A DNA stretch of 35,715 nt from an uncultured Eubacteriales bacterium (GCA_949288095.1 CASEIX010000056.1:1-35715); one strand, 5' to 3'; positions 8,534 through 16,327 are shown, counted from the first letter of the stretch. Numbers and translations are program-made. The notes: generated from the letters alone by a model not told the origin.

Positions 8534-9475
8534 CTATTCACCTTTAATGTCTGCTTCTACTTCTTCATTATTTTTATTATTTTTGTCATGCACTCTTAAA
8601 TAATATGGTTGTATATCAAGTAAACTATCCATGTAGACAATGTTTCCATTTTTATCATTGATTTTTAGATTTGGAAATGTTCTAATCATCTTTTTATCTC
8701 CCCAAAATTGATAAATAAATTCTGATAATTTTTCATTTCCATAAATTTTGTCATATTGTTCTATTACTAATTCTTTTTTATCAACATCTATATCATTTTG
8801 AACAATCATTCTTACTAAAAAGAATTCAATTGCAAATCCAGTAGAAACGCAGTCTATCATTAATAAAATGAATACTGTCATAACAAATGTCTTTAAGGCT
8901 TTATAAGTTTTAAATTTACTTTTTATCCAATCAATAACTTTATCCACTCTTGGATTTAAAGAAGCAATTAAATAAATTCCTAAAAATCCCCAGAACACAG
9001 AAAAATATACACAAATTCTTCCATTTAAATTTAGTGGCATATTAGAATAGTCCCACCATTTTACGCCTAATAACATTTCGCCAACAAAACTGACTACATA
9101 TTCTATAATAGAACCTACAATAAATCCGCCTATAAATAATGTATTAAATTTTCTAGGGAATTTGTGTAAGCAAATAATCATAACAACAGCACCTAAACCA
9201 TAAATACCACAAAATGGTCCATATAAAAAGCTTTGTCTACTTTCCCATACCCCTTTGGTTATCATACCATATATGGTTTCTATGATATATCCTAATACAC
9301 TATAAATAATGAAATATGCTAAAATTCTCCATATACTAATCCCATTAATTGTTCTTTTCTTTTTTAGCTTGGGTTGATTTTGTGTTTCATTATTTTCCTC
9401 ATGTTGATTTTTTTCTATTGGTCTATTGATTTCTTCATTCTTTATTTCTTCTTTTTTCATTTTTTTATTTTTCAT
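8534..9475 (-). CDS. CmpB-type (PF06541) membrane protein, paralogue 1
   Basis: 313 residues. A charged N-terminus (1-45, K/E/N-rich) precedes about five or six membrane segments between 48 and 215 and a roughly 95-residue soluble tail. Family hallmarks: GYIIETIYGMITKG, RQSFLYGPFCGIYGLGAV, and the WWDYSN-x3-N-x-NGR box near residue 140. The family is named putative ABC transporter type IV (CmpB) but no transport has been shown. Start ATG 9475 follows AGAAAGGG at a rather long distance. Begins 18 bases after the pepF stop, so probably the same transcript. It is the longest of three paralogues within 6 kb; the others lack the C-terminal tail. Confidence 0.8.
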   Translation of the reverse strand: MKNKKMKKEEIKNEEINRPIEKNQHEENNETQNQPKLKKKRTINGISIWRILAYFIIYSVLGYIIETIYGMITKGVWESRQSFLYGPFCGIYGLGAVVMIICLHKFPRKFNTLFIGGFIVGSIIEYVVSFVGEMLLGVKWWDYSNMPLNLNGRICVYFSVFWGFLGIYLIASLNPRVDKVIDWIKSKFKTYKALKTFVMTVFILLMIDCVSTGFAIEFFLVRMIVQNDIDVDKKELVIEQYDKIYGNEKLSEFIYQFWGDKKMIRTFPNLKINDKNGNIVYMDSLLDIQPYYLRVHDKNNKNNEEVEADIKGE

Positions 9476-9493
9476 ATAGTGTAAATACCCTTT

Positions 9494-11269
9494 CTATAGC
9501 AAACTTTTTAACTCTTCAATTTTATTTTTATAAAATTGGACAATTACTTCATAAGTGTGTATATCTTCTAAATCAACATCTACCATTTTCAAAAGATCTA
9601 TTGATTTTTTGGTACAACCTTGACTTAACATTTGAATATATTTTTCTACATATCCATCTTCTTTATTCATGATTTTTGTTGCAATACAAATGGCTGCTGA
9701 TATTCCTGTTGCATATTTATATACATAAAAATCTCTATAAAAATGAGGAATTCTAGCCCAACCATATTTACTATTTTCTCCTAAAGTAACAGATTCTCCC
9801 ATATATTTTTGATTTAATGTATAATAAATCGTATTCAAGTCTTCAGAAGACATCATATTTCCATTTTCTACTTTTTCATGAACTTCTTTCTCAAATTCGG
9901 CAAACATAGCTTGTGTATAGAATGTTCCTTTTATTAATTCTAGTAATTCATATATAATTTCTGCTTTTTTCTTTTTATCTGTTTCATTCTTAAGTTGATA
10001 TTCTGTTAATAAAATTTCATTTACAGTTGATGCTACTTCAGCCACCATAATGGTATAATCTGCATCAAAAATATTTTGGTTTTGGTTTGAATAATATGCA
10101 TGCATACCATGTCCTAATTCATGAGCAACTGTTCTAACATCATTTTCATCACCAATATAGTTCATTAGAATAAAGGGATGTGAACCATAAACACCTAAAT
10201 TATATCCACCTGTTTGTTTATTTGTTTTTTCATACACATCTATCCAATGATTTTCAAAAGCATGTTCTAGCATATCTCCATATTCTTTTCCTAATATAGA
10301 CAAAGCTTTTTTTACAATCTTTTTAGCTTCTTCAAATGGCGTTTTATCTCCACTTCTTGTAAATGGATTTACATATATATCATACATATGCATTTCTTCT
10401 AATTGTAATAATTGCCTTTTTAATGCCATATATTCATGATTTGCATTCAATCCTTTATAGACACCTTCCATTAATGTATCATATACTTTTATACTTGCTT
10501 CATCATCGTCAGTTACTGCATCTAATGAAGATTTGTAATTTCTTAGTTTGGCAGTAATAGCTGTTTGTTTCACATTTGTTAGATACATTTCTGTGATGGT
10601 ATTAATAAATTCACTATATTTCTTAAAGATTAAATCATATGCTTGCTTTCTTACATTTTGATTTTTACTTCTTATATATATAGAATATGTGGTATCTGTC
10701 AACTCTACTTCTTTTCCTTCTTCATCAATTAATGTTCCAAACTTAAATTCTGCATTTGTTAACATATCATATATATTTTTAGGTGCATAAAGAATTTCTG
10801 AATAATTAGCTAGTAAATTTTCTTCTTCTTTACTTAATGTATGTTTTTTCTTTTCTAAAATATGTTGAATATCCCTTTTATATGGTTCTAATCTTGGATC
10901 TTCTTCTAAATATTTGTTAATGATATTCTCATCTGTAAAGGTAATTTCTGGTGTTATATATGCAGTTGCTGTATTAAATTCCGAATTTAAATTTTCTACC
11001 TCTTTAAACAACTTGATTCCTTCTTGGTCTGCCATGTTTAGGTGATAGTTTAACATTCCATAGGCATATAATTTTTCAAATTTCATTATTGCTATTTCAT
11101 ATAAAGCATAACATTGATATAAATTTTCTGAACTATCACATAATATTCCTTTATAGTTTTCTATTTGTTTTAATTGATCCTTTACATTTTTTATTTCTTC
11201 ATAAAATTCTTCTTTATTTTTAAATAAATCTGTTAAATCCCAACTATATTTGTCTTGTACTTTTTCCAT
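9494..11269 (-). CDS. pepF: oligoendopeptidase F (M3B metallopeptidase)
   Basis: 591 residues, the usual PepF length. Cytoplasmic zinc peptidase that cuts short peptides (roughly 7-17 residues in studied members). An N-terminal helical domain (YSWDLTDLF at 9-17 is the common opening) is followed by the catalytic domain with H383-E-x-x-H387 (VAHELGHGMH) and the third ligand E411 in VAEVAST. The start was set at ATG 11269 because AAGGAGGAAG precedes it; a longer in-frame reading of 29 residues would begin inside the promoter. It follows its own promoter and is probably transcribed with the CmpB-type gene 18 bases downstream. Confidence 0.95.
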   Translation of the reverse strand: MEKVQDKYSWDLTDLFKNKEEFYEEIKNVKDQLKQIENYKGILCDSSENLYQCYALYEIAIMKFEKLYAYGMLNYHLNMADQEGIKLFKEVENLNSEFNTATAYITPEITFTDENIINKYLEEDPRLEPYKRDIQHILEKKKHTLSKEEENLLANYSEILYAPKNIYDMLTNAEFKFGTLIDEEGKEVELTDTTYSIYIRSKNQNVRKQAYDLIFKKYSEFINTITEMYLTNVKQTAITAKLRNYKSSLDAVTDDDEASIKVYDTLMEGVYKGLNANHEYMALKRQLLQLEEMHMYDIYVNPFTRSGDKTPFEEAKKIVKKALSILGKEYGDMLEHAFENHWIDVYEKTNKQTGGYNLGVYGSHPFILMNYIGDENDVRTVAHELGHGMHAYYSNQNQNIFDADYTIMVAEVASTVNEILLTEYQLKNETDKKKKAEIIYELLELIKGTFYTQAMFAEFEKEVHEKVENGNMMSSEDLNTIYYTLNQKYMGESVTLGENSKYGWARIPHFYRDFYVYKYATGISAAICIATKIMNKEDGYVEKYIQMLSQGCTKKSIDLLKMVDVDLEDIHTYEVIVQFYKNKIEELKSLL

Positions 11270-11291
11270 TTTTTCTTCCTCCTTGTCCCCT

Positions 11292-11320
11292 ATTCTACCA
11301 TACCTGAATTTTATATACAA
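11292..11320 (-). promoter_or_regulatory. SigA promoter of pepF
   Basis: -35 TTGTAT (11315-11320), 17-base spacer, -10 TAGAAT (11292-11297) with a TG one base upstream (extended -10). Start codon 22 bases downstream. Confidence 0.65.
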
Positions 11321-11343
11321 GGAATTCATCACTCTTTTTTCTA

Positions 11344-11406
11344 AATAAAAAAACACCTTTATTCATAAATAATTTCTATTACCAGATTATACAAATAAAA
11401 GTGTTT
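11344..11406 (-). terminator. terminator of the YneA-like gene
   Basis: AAACACTTTTATT (complement of 11394-11406) pairs with AATAAAGGTGTTT (complement of 11351-11363) with a single G-U pair and a 30-base loop; T-rich tail at 11344-11350. Confidence 0.7.
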
Positions 11407-11419
11407 CTATATTACATAT

Positions 11420-11728
11420 TCATTGATAGACAGGAATTTTTATTTCCATCCCTTCCGATAAATTACTAGTTGTCATATGGTTAACTTTTTTTAATTCTAA
11501 TATAACATTTTGAATATCTGCATTTTCAAAATATGCATTTTCTTGTATTTCCTTTTCTGCAATTTCCCATAATGTTTCTCCTTTTACAACATATTCTGTT
11601 TTATATTTTGTTTTACTATTAGAATATGTTTTATGGCTTGCAATACATATGATAGCAATTACTATACATGTTAGAATTGTCATTGTTCTTATAAATTTAT
11701 ATTTATTAATAATTTTTATATGTTTCAT
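11420..11728 (-). CDS. yneA: LysM protein resembling SOS cell-division inhibitor YneA
   Basis: 102 residues: a short basic N-terminus, one membrane segment (about 13-30, TMTILTCIVIAIICIA) and a LysM domain (about 44-100: YVVKGETLWEIAEKE ... GMEIKIPVY), the exact plan and size of Bacillus YneA, which stops septum formation during the SOS response. LysM would bind peptidoglycan outside the membrane. Start ATG 11728 follows AAAGGAGGA. Transcribed alone between dpaB and a terminator. The main argument for the YneA role is regulation: a consensus promoter with one LexA-like box between -35 and -10 and a second before the ribosome site. The usual neighbour lexA is not in the window. Without the boxes it would be just a LysM protein. 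Confidence 0.75.
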   Translation of the reverse strand: MKHIKIINKYKFIRTMTILTCIVIAIICIASHKTYSNSKTKYKTEYVVKGETLWEIAEKEIQENAYFENADIQNVILELKKVNHMTTSNLSEGMEIKIPVYQ

Positions 11729-11743
11729 AACAGTCCTCCTTTA

Positions 11744-11757
11744 AGAATATATGTTCG
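11744..11757. promoter_or_regulatory. SOS (LexA) box-like site 1
   Basis: CGAACATATATTCT on the minus strand: one mismatch (T for C) from the Gram-positive consensus CGAAC-N4-GTTCG core GAAC-N4-GTTC. It lies between the promoter and the ribosome binding site. Confidence 0.65.
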
Positions 11758-11767
11758 GTATGTTTGT

Positions 11768-11796
11768 ATTGTATACGAACATTTATTCTTTGTCAA
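11768..11796 (-). promoter_or_regulatory. SigA promoter of the YneA-like gene
   Basis: Perfect -35 TTGACA (11791-11796), 17-base spacer, -10 TACAAT (11768-11773). The spacer contains SOS-like box 2. Confidence 0.8.
11776..11789. promoter_or_regulatory. SOS (LexA) box-like site 2, inside the promoter spacer
   Basis: AGAATAAATGTTCG on the minus strand; GTTCG half is perfect, the other half is GAAT for GAAC. Centred between -35 and -10, where LexA would exclude polymerase. It and box 1 face each other with the same imperfect half outward. Confidence 0.65.
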
Positions 11797-11826
11797 TACT
11801 TGTTGCAAAAAAAAGTTTGTTTTTTC

Positions 11827-12405
11827 TCAAATTAATATTGGGCTGATTTGTTCTCCCTCTAAGGCATATTCTATTGTTTTTATAATGTATTCTGCATCAA
11901 ATACAATGGATCTTGGTTTTGTTATGGGATTATCTTGCCTAAATGGTACAAAATAATAATTTTTTCTGTTTAACAATCTTCCTATGTTTTCAGCATTACC
12001 ACTTAATCCATTATTAGTAGAAGGTGCAATGACTAGTGGTCGATTATTTCTTAAATGTGATTTTGCTGCCATAGTTGCAGGTGTATCTATAATATCACAG
12101 GCTAGTTTTGACATAGTATTTCCCGAACAAGGTGCAATAATCATAATATCTGTCATTTTTTTAGGCCCAATTGGTTCTGCATCTACAATGGTATGAATGA
12201 TTTTCTTTCCTGTCATTTCTTCTATTTCATTAATAAAATCTTCTGCTTTTCCAAATTTCGTATCTAATTGATAACTGTTAAAAGACATGATTGGCACAAT
12301 TTCTGCTTCCTTTTTTATTAATTCTTTCATCTTAGGTAGTACTTTTCGAAATGTACAAAACGAACCTGTTAATACAAATCCTATCTTTTTTCCCTTTAGT
12401 TCCAA
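11827..12405 (-). CDS. dpaB: dipicolinate synthase subunit B
   Basis: 192 residues, typical for DpaB/SpoVFB. With DpaA it makes dipicolinic acid in the mother cell, the compound packed into spore cores. Flavoprotein-like fold: KKIGFVLTGSFCTFRKVLPK at the N-terminus, then AEPIGPKKM, IIAPCSGNTMSKLACDIIDT, AAKSHLRNNRPLVIAPSTN and NYYFVPFRQDNP, all conserved in this family. The start is TTG 12405, chosen because AAAGGAGGAA lies 7 bases before it and the family begins at LKGKKIGFV; an upstream ATG (12435) overlaps the ribosome site. dpaA, normally adjacent, is not next to it: the neighbouring gene is a CmpB-type membrane protein. DpaA may lie elsewhere. Confidence 0.9.
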   Translation of the reverse strand: MELKGKKIGFVLTGSFCTFRKVLPKMKELIKKEAEIVPIMSFNSYQLDTKFGKAEDFINEIEEMTGKKIIHTIVDAEPIGPKKMTDIMIIAPCSGNTMSKLACDIIDTPATMAAKSHLRNNRPLVIAPSTNNGLSGNAENIGRLLNRKNYYFVPFRQDNPITKPRSIVFDAEYIIKTIEYALEGEQISPILI

Positions 12406-12438
12406 ATAAATTCCTCCTTTCAAATTTTCTGTCATATA

Positions 12439-12483
12439 GAAAAATGTGTTAAGATGTTCTATTTCATTAACACACTCTTTTTC
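12439..12483 (-). promoter_or_regulatory. leader hairpin before dpaB
   Basis: On the minus strand GAAAAA-gag-TGTGTTAA faces TTAACACATTTTTC: 8 bp plus 6 bp across a 3-base bulge, ending in T5C. Either a weak terminator for upstream reading or a 5'-end stem of the dpaB message. Confidence 0.4.
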
Positions 12484-12511
12484 TATAATATGATTTTATG
12501 TAAATAGTTGT
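12484..12511 (-). promoter_or_regulatory. possible SigK promoter of dpaB
   Basis: CATATTATA (12484-12492) fits the SigK -10 CATANNNTA, with AC 17 bases upstream (12510-12511). SigK drives spoVF in Bacillus. The pattern is short and could occur by chance in AT-rich DNA. Confidence 0.35.
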
Positions 12512-12554
12512 TGATGTTTTTTACATTAATTGCTATATATTCGTTATACCATAA

Positions 12555-12589
12555 CAATAAACACCACCTATCATTGGTGGTGTCTATTG
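12555..12589 (-). terminator. stem-loop after the second CmpB-type gene
   Basis: ACACCACC (12561-12568) pairs with GGTGGTGT (12576-12583); after one mismatch CAATA/TATTG extends the stem by 5 bp. The U-tail on the minus strand is weak (TTTATTGTT). Confidence 0.6.
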
Positions 12590-12610
12590 TTTGACAGAAT
12601 TCTATTTATT

Positions 12611-13264
12611 TTATATTCCTTTATTTTTTACCTCTATTTTATTTTCATAAATCCTATCCATCACTTCATCAGAATAATATTTATCAAAAAAGACATCTAT
12701 ATTATTTGTTGCTGCTATTTCACGATTTCTTTCATCTTGTCTAATGGCTGCCATTGAAGACACAGATGTATTAAATAACATAAATATAGCAAATAAAGCA
12801 GTTATCGTTCTAAAATATTGATTTTTTATTATATCATCAATACGATTAATTAATGGCATAACATATTTCATAAATAATACTCCCCCTATTCCCCAATATG
12901 TACAATGTAACAAACTTGTCCTTCCATTGATATTAAACCATAGATTTGAATAATCCCATGATATAGTACCAAATAAAATCTCTTGAAAATAAGAACATAA
13001 GTATTCTACAATTCCTCCTAATACCATTGTTACAAAAAAGATTTTCAAATATCCTCCTTTTATTTTAGGAACAACAAAATAGTAAACTAATATTCCTAAT
13101 CCATATACTTGTGCAAATGGTCCAAAGATTAAGCCTTGTCTTGATACAAAATGTCCATTTTGAACCAATCCTACAATCATTTCAACTACATATCCAATAA
13201 GGCTTCCTATAATAAATACCCAAAATATGTTTATAAATCGATTCACTAATTTTTCTTTCTTCAT
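12611..13264 (-). CDS. CmpB-type (PF06541) membrane protein, paralogue 2
   Basis: 217 residues with about five membrane segments. Shares with its two neighbours the GYVVEMIVGLVQNGHFVSRQ and GLIFGPFAQVYGLGIL blocks and the SWDYSN-x3-N-I-NGR box; here the first W of the box is S. The last segment (about 150-172) is followed by a 45-residue hydrophilic tail. I start it at ATG 13264, eight bases after AAGGGG; a GTG nine bases upstream would leave no room for a ribosome site. No adjoining gene is close enough to define an operon: a 174-bp inverted-repeat element separates it from paralogue 3. Confidence 0.8.
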   Translation of the reverse strand: MKKEKLVNRFINIFWVFIIGSLIGYVVEMIVGLVQNGHFVSRQGLIFGPFAQVYGLGILVYYFVVPKIKGGYLKIFFVTMVLGGIVEYLCSYFQEILFGTISWDYSNLWFNINGRTSLLHCTYWGIGGVLFMKYVMPLINRIDDIIKNQYFRTITALFAIFMLFNTSVSSMAAIRQDERNREIAATNNIDVFFDKYYSDEVMDRIYENKIEVKNKGI

Positions 13265-13351
13265 TTGCTTCACCCCTTATATTATTTTTGTAAGTTTAAT
13301 ATATCATGTAAATCTTAATAATATTTTTAGGAATTCTTAAATTTACCTTAA

Positions 13352-13525
13352 TGTCCAATTGGGGACGTTTCTGTTTGGACATTTTTATGTAAATCTTTTT
13401 TGCAAAAAATGTGAAATGGATTTTTTATTCTCACTTTATAATTACAAGTATAATGAAAAAGGAATTTTGGAGTTTATCCCCAAAATTCCTCAGAATGTCC
13501 AAACAGAAACGTCCCCAATTGGACA
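13352..13525. mobile_element. 174-bp mini-element with perfect 30-bp inverted ends (MITE-like)
   Basis: The left end 13352-13381 and right end 13496-13525 are exact reverse complements over 30 bases (TGTCCAATTGGGGACGTTTC...). Each end is itself partly palindromic (TGTCCAA facing TTGGACA). The 114-base interior has no credible gene and carries a terminator stem. The right end starts two bases after the stop codon of the CmpB-type gene at 13528. A third copy of the end sequence occurs alone at 1586-1616. No transposase is in the window and I see no clear target duplication. Confidence 0.6.
13456..13489 (-). terminator. terminator inside the mini-element
   Basis: GGAATTTTGG (13461-13470) and CCAAAATTCC (13480-13489) form a 10-bp stem with a 9-base loop; on the minus strand it is followed by TTTTT (13456-13460). 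It ends the TVP38-CmpB transcript, so the element seems to supply the terminator. Confidence 0.75.
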
Positions 13526-13527
13526 TA

Positions 13528-14076
13528 TCAATGTAAATATTTTAATACTGAAAAAACGGTATCTGCTATTAATATGCCAATTAATATAAAACAAACAATT
13601 TTCTGAATATGATTGGTATTTCCTTTTGTTATTTTTTGGATTTTGTCTTGGATGTATGGATGTAGCTTTTCTAATAAAATCAACCCTATCACACCCCAAA
13701 ATATAGAATATAATAAACTGACTCTTCCTTGAATATTTAAGAAATCATTAGAATAGTCCCACCATCTTAATCCAAATAGCATTTCTAATATAAAGGAAAC
13801 CATATATTCAAATAATGTAAATGCAATTGTAGCAATTAAAAATTTTAAAAATGGCTTTTTATATAGTTTTTTGGTTGCCATCAATAATAAGACTGCTCCA
13901 AAACCATATATCGGACAAATTGGTCCAAATAAAAATCCTCTTTTTACAAAATATCCATGGACAAACATGGCATATATGGTTTCTATTAGCCAACCCAAAA
14001 ATGAATATATGAAAAAATAAATTATATACTCAATAACTTTATCTTTTGTATTTTTAGCTTTGACTACATCTTCCAT
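13528..14076 (-). CDS. CmpB-type (PF06541) membrane protein, paralogue 3
   Basis: 182 residues, the shortest and most typical of the three paralogues, with about five membrane segments and no long tail. Blocks: FLGWLIETIYAMFVHGYFVK, RGFLFGPICPIYGFGAVLLL and the full box WWDYSNDFLNIQGRVSL. Start ATG 14076 follows GAGGGAAG. It lies 22 bases behind the TVP38-type gene and is clearly in its transcript. The transport function suggested by the family name is untested. Confidence 0.82.
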   Translation of the reverse strand: MEDVVKAKNTKDKVIEYIIYFFIYSFLGWLIETIYAMFVHGYFVKRGFLFGPICPIYGFGAVLLLMATKKLYKKPFLKFLIATIAFTLFEYMVSFILEMLFGLRWWDYSNDFLNIQGRVSLLYSIFWGVIGLILLEKLHPYIQDKIQKITKGNTNHIQKIVCFILIGILIADTVFSVLKYLH

Positions 14077-14098
14077 AAACTTCCCTCTTATTTCCTTT

Positions 14099-14830
14099 CT
14101 ATTTTATATCTTCTTGTATTGATTTTAAGGCTTCTTGCGTTGTCTTACTCTTATCAAATTTATTGATAATAAATATAACCACACCAACTAATAAAAATGT
14201 AATTCCATATATAATTAAACTAGATTTCCATTCTCCTTTCATTAATGTGTTTCCTGCAAATGTTGATGAAACAACTGAAGGTAATCTAGCAAATGTAGAT
14301 ATCAATATTAAATGCAATGGTTTAATTGGTAATAAACCTGAAATATATACCAATAAATCTTTTGGTGTTCCTGGTATCATAAATAATATGATAAGTATCC
14401 ATTCCACTTTCTTTGGATTTTTAAATAGTTTACTATTTTCAATTTTCTTTACTTTTTCTTCATCGCAAAAATCATATACAAATTTTCTTCCTAATTTTCT
14501 TACTAAGAAAAAGATTCCTGTTGTAATAATACATACAGATATGGTTATAAATAATAATCCACCCCAACCACCATAGCACATGCCTGCTAATATTTCTATT
14601 GGTTCTCCTGGTAATATAAATAAAAATATTTGTGCTACTTGAAGGCCAAATAGCATTAATAAGCCAACAAATCCTGAATCGTTCACTTTATTTTTAAATG
14701 CTTCTTGTCCTTCTACTGTACTTAGATTTTTCATGACTGGTATTAAATAGATTAACATTCCTATAATAATTACTACTGCTATGATTGTTAATATAATTCT
14801 AAATATTTTTATCTTTGTTTTTCTACTCAT
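14099..14830 (-). CDS. TVP38/TMEM64 family membrane protein (VTT domain)
   Basis: 243 residues. An N-terminal membrane segment (10-32), then the VTT/SNARE-associated domain: paired segments with the conserved FILPGEPIEILAGMCYGGW (about 72-90), FMIPGTPKDLLVYISGLLP and ARLPSVVSSTFAGNTL. A last membrane segment lies at about 204-223. Related DedA-superfamily proteins move phospholipids or undecaprenyl phosphate across membranes; the substrate here is unknown. Start ATG 14830 follows AGAAAGGAT, itself just downstream of a GTTTAT/ATAAAC hairpin. First gene of a two-gene transcript with the CmpB-type paralogue 3. Confidence 0.88.
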   Translation of the reverse strand: MSRKTKIKIFRIILTIIAVVIIIGMLIYLIPVMKNLSTVEGQEAFKNKVNDSGFVGLLMLFGLQVAQIFLFILPGEPIEILAGMCYGGWGGLLFITISVCIITTGIFFLVRKLGRKFVYDFCDEEKVKKIENSKLFKNPKKVEWILIILFMIPGTPKDLLVYISGLLPIKPLHLILISTFARLPSVVSSTFAGNTLMKGEWKSSLIIYGITFLLVGVVIFIINKFDKSKTTQEALKSIQEDIK

Positions 14831-14873
14831 TTTTATCCTTTCTGTTTATGTTAAAATAAACCATGACATATAT

Positions 14874-14902
14874 ATTATACCACATTTTTCCTAAAATGTA
14901 TG
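14874..14902 (-). promoter_or_regulatory. extended -10 promoter of the TVP38-CmpB transcript
   Basis: TGG-TATAAT (-10 at 14874-14879) with a poor -35 CATACA at 17 bases (14897-14902). The remainder of 14903-15056 is AT-rich with small palindromes (AGCAAA/TTTGCT near 15004-15021) and no gene that I can see. Confidence 0.5.
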
Positions 14903-15058
14903 CATTTTGCTGTATTTTTGTCTTACATTTTTGTCACTTTTAGTATATCAGCTATTTATTAAGTATTTTTTTACGAATTATTAATATTTTCTTAATATCT
15001 TTATAGCAAATATATTTTGCTGATTTTTCTATGCAACATTGTTTTTATGATATAGAAA

Positions 15059-15093
15059 AAAACACATCTCCACTCCAATTTAAGATGTGTTTT
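15059..15093. terminator. two-way terminator after the hydrolase gene
   Basis: AAAACACATCT (15059-15069) pairs with AGATGTGTTTT (15083-15093) across a 13-base loop; T7 follows on the minus strand and a T-rich stretch on the plus strand. Confidence 0.85.
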
Positions 15094-15104
15094 ATTTTGA
15101 TTTT

Positions 15105-16052
15105 TTACCTACTATCATGTTCTTTCGGTTCATTTTTTAATACCTTTTCTTTCATTACTTGAGAAATGATGTCTAAATCACTTGCAATATCATGATGCCC
15201 ATTTGGTATTTTCATTTTTGAAATTTTAATTCCATTCTTATCACATATTTCTTCAACATATTTTGATGATTTTTCATCAACCATTCCATCTGATACCTTT
15301 CCTCTAAAAATCGTTTTACTTGATAAATACAACATAAGAGCATTTATATTTCTTGTTTCGAAAGCTCTTGATAATGTTTTTTCTGAACAATTTGTAGTAA
15401 TATTGGTAAAATTCACTTGTTTCAATCTTAACAAGGTTTCTTCATTAAACATATTTTCTAAGAAATTCCTATCATATCTATTTAAGTGTTTTGTTGGTAC
15501 ACCTTTTTTATCCATAATTGATATATCATAATCCATATGCGATTGACTAAATACGTTCCAATGTATGTTTTTTAAAATCTTTAATAGATTATTGGATGGA
15601 TTTTCTGTTCTAGTATTTGGTCTTATTTTTTGTAAGATCGGTATTACTCTTTTTAATAAACTGTCTGATATGCTTCCTACAAACTCATCAACTCTTTTAT
15701 ATAATGCCACTGGTGAAGCAAAAATAGTTCCTAAAAATGGTGCTTGATATGTCATTACATTTAACTTATCTAAATCAGAATCTTTTAAATATTTTAGAAT
15801 TGCTGTTGCGATACAACCACCTTTAGAAATACCTAACACATGTATTTTTTTACATTTTTTCTCTTCTTTTAATTTATTTATGTGTTTAGCTAATAATGCA
15901 GCCTCTTCTTCAAGTGGTCCATCTTTATCTACTAAAATACTTTCACATTTGATTCGTTTATTGCTTTCCTCTAATATTGGTAGAAAATTACTAATTCCCC
16001 AACCTGTAATTTCTCCTGACTTTCCACTAATGGAATAATTTTCTCGACGCAT
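15105..16052 (-). CDS. alpha/beta-hydrolase-like protein, probably lacking its true N-terminus
   Basis: 315 residues. The nucleophile elbow GISKGG puts the catalytic serine at S76 after a hydrophobic strand (KKIHVL). Likely acid and histidine partners lie in VSDGMVDEKS and PNGHHDIASD near the C-terminus. The substrate cannot be told. The first strand and oxyanion-hole region expected before the elbow are short or missing, and the start ATG 16052 has only a weak AGGA upstream. Coding-like sequence continues upstream in another frame (16027-16327), so the gene was probably longer and is now frameshifted. Confidence 0.6.
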   Translation of the reverse strand: MRRENYSISGKSGEITGWGISNFLPILEESNKRIKCESILVDKDGPLEEEAALLAKHINKLKEEKKCKKIHVLGISKGGCIATAILKYLKDSDLDKLNVMTYQAPFLGTIFASPVALYKRVDEFVGSISDSLLKRVIPILQKIRPNTRTENPSNNLLKILKNIHWNVFSQSHMDYDISIMDKKGVPTKHLNRYDRNFLENMFNEETLLRLKQVNFTNITTNCSEKTLSRAFETRNINALMLYLSSKTIFRGKVSDGMVDEKSSKYVEEICDKNGIKISKMKIPNGHHDIASDLDIISQVMKEKVLKNEPKEHDSR

Positions 16053-16327
16053 GCCGTCCTATCAAAATAAAATATTCAAAATCTTCTTGTTGTTTTTTAT
16101 TTCCAAAATCCGTATTATATCTTACAACTGAAAAAGATTTTCCTTTTTCGGTTTCTTCTGGTTCTTTCCATTTTTCATCATCTAAACTGTATTTAAATAA
16201 CGCTCTACACTTTGCTAAACATTTTTTATTTCCGATATTTTACAATTCCTATATCACTTTGATACTTTTTCTTAGGTTTCAATTGAGGTTTTTTGATATG
16301 TAATTTTTTACTCCCCTTCTTTTTCAT
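16027..16327 (-). pseudogene. frameshifted 5' part of the hydrolase gene
   Basis: ATG 16327 opens a 33-residue reading (MKKKGSKKLHIKKPQLKPKK...) that stops at 16226-16228. A second frame then stays open for about 70 residues (KKCLAKCRALFKYSLDDEKW ... EDFEYFILIGR) and stops at 16027-16029, 23 bases inside the hydrolase. YFILIGR looks like the first hydrolase strand. Reading through the three frames in order (each shifted the same way by one base) would give one protein of about 410 residues. Either decay or two base-call errors. Confidence 0.5.

Noticed and set aside
13490..13699. 69-codon minus-strand frame overlapping the third CmpB gene and the mini-element
   Set aside because: Overlaps the real gene's end out of frame, crosses the inverted repeat, no ribosome site.
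14163..14576. 137-codon plus-strand frame opposite the TVP38 gene
   Set aside because: Antisense shadow of a conserved membrane protein; AT-rich codons make such frames common.
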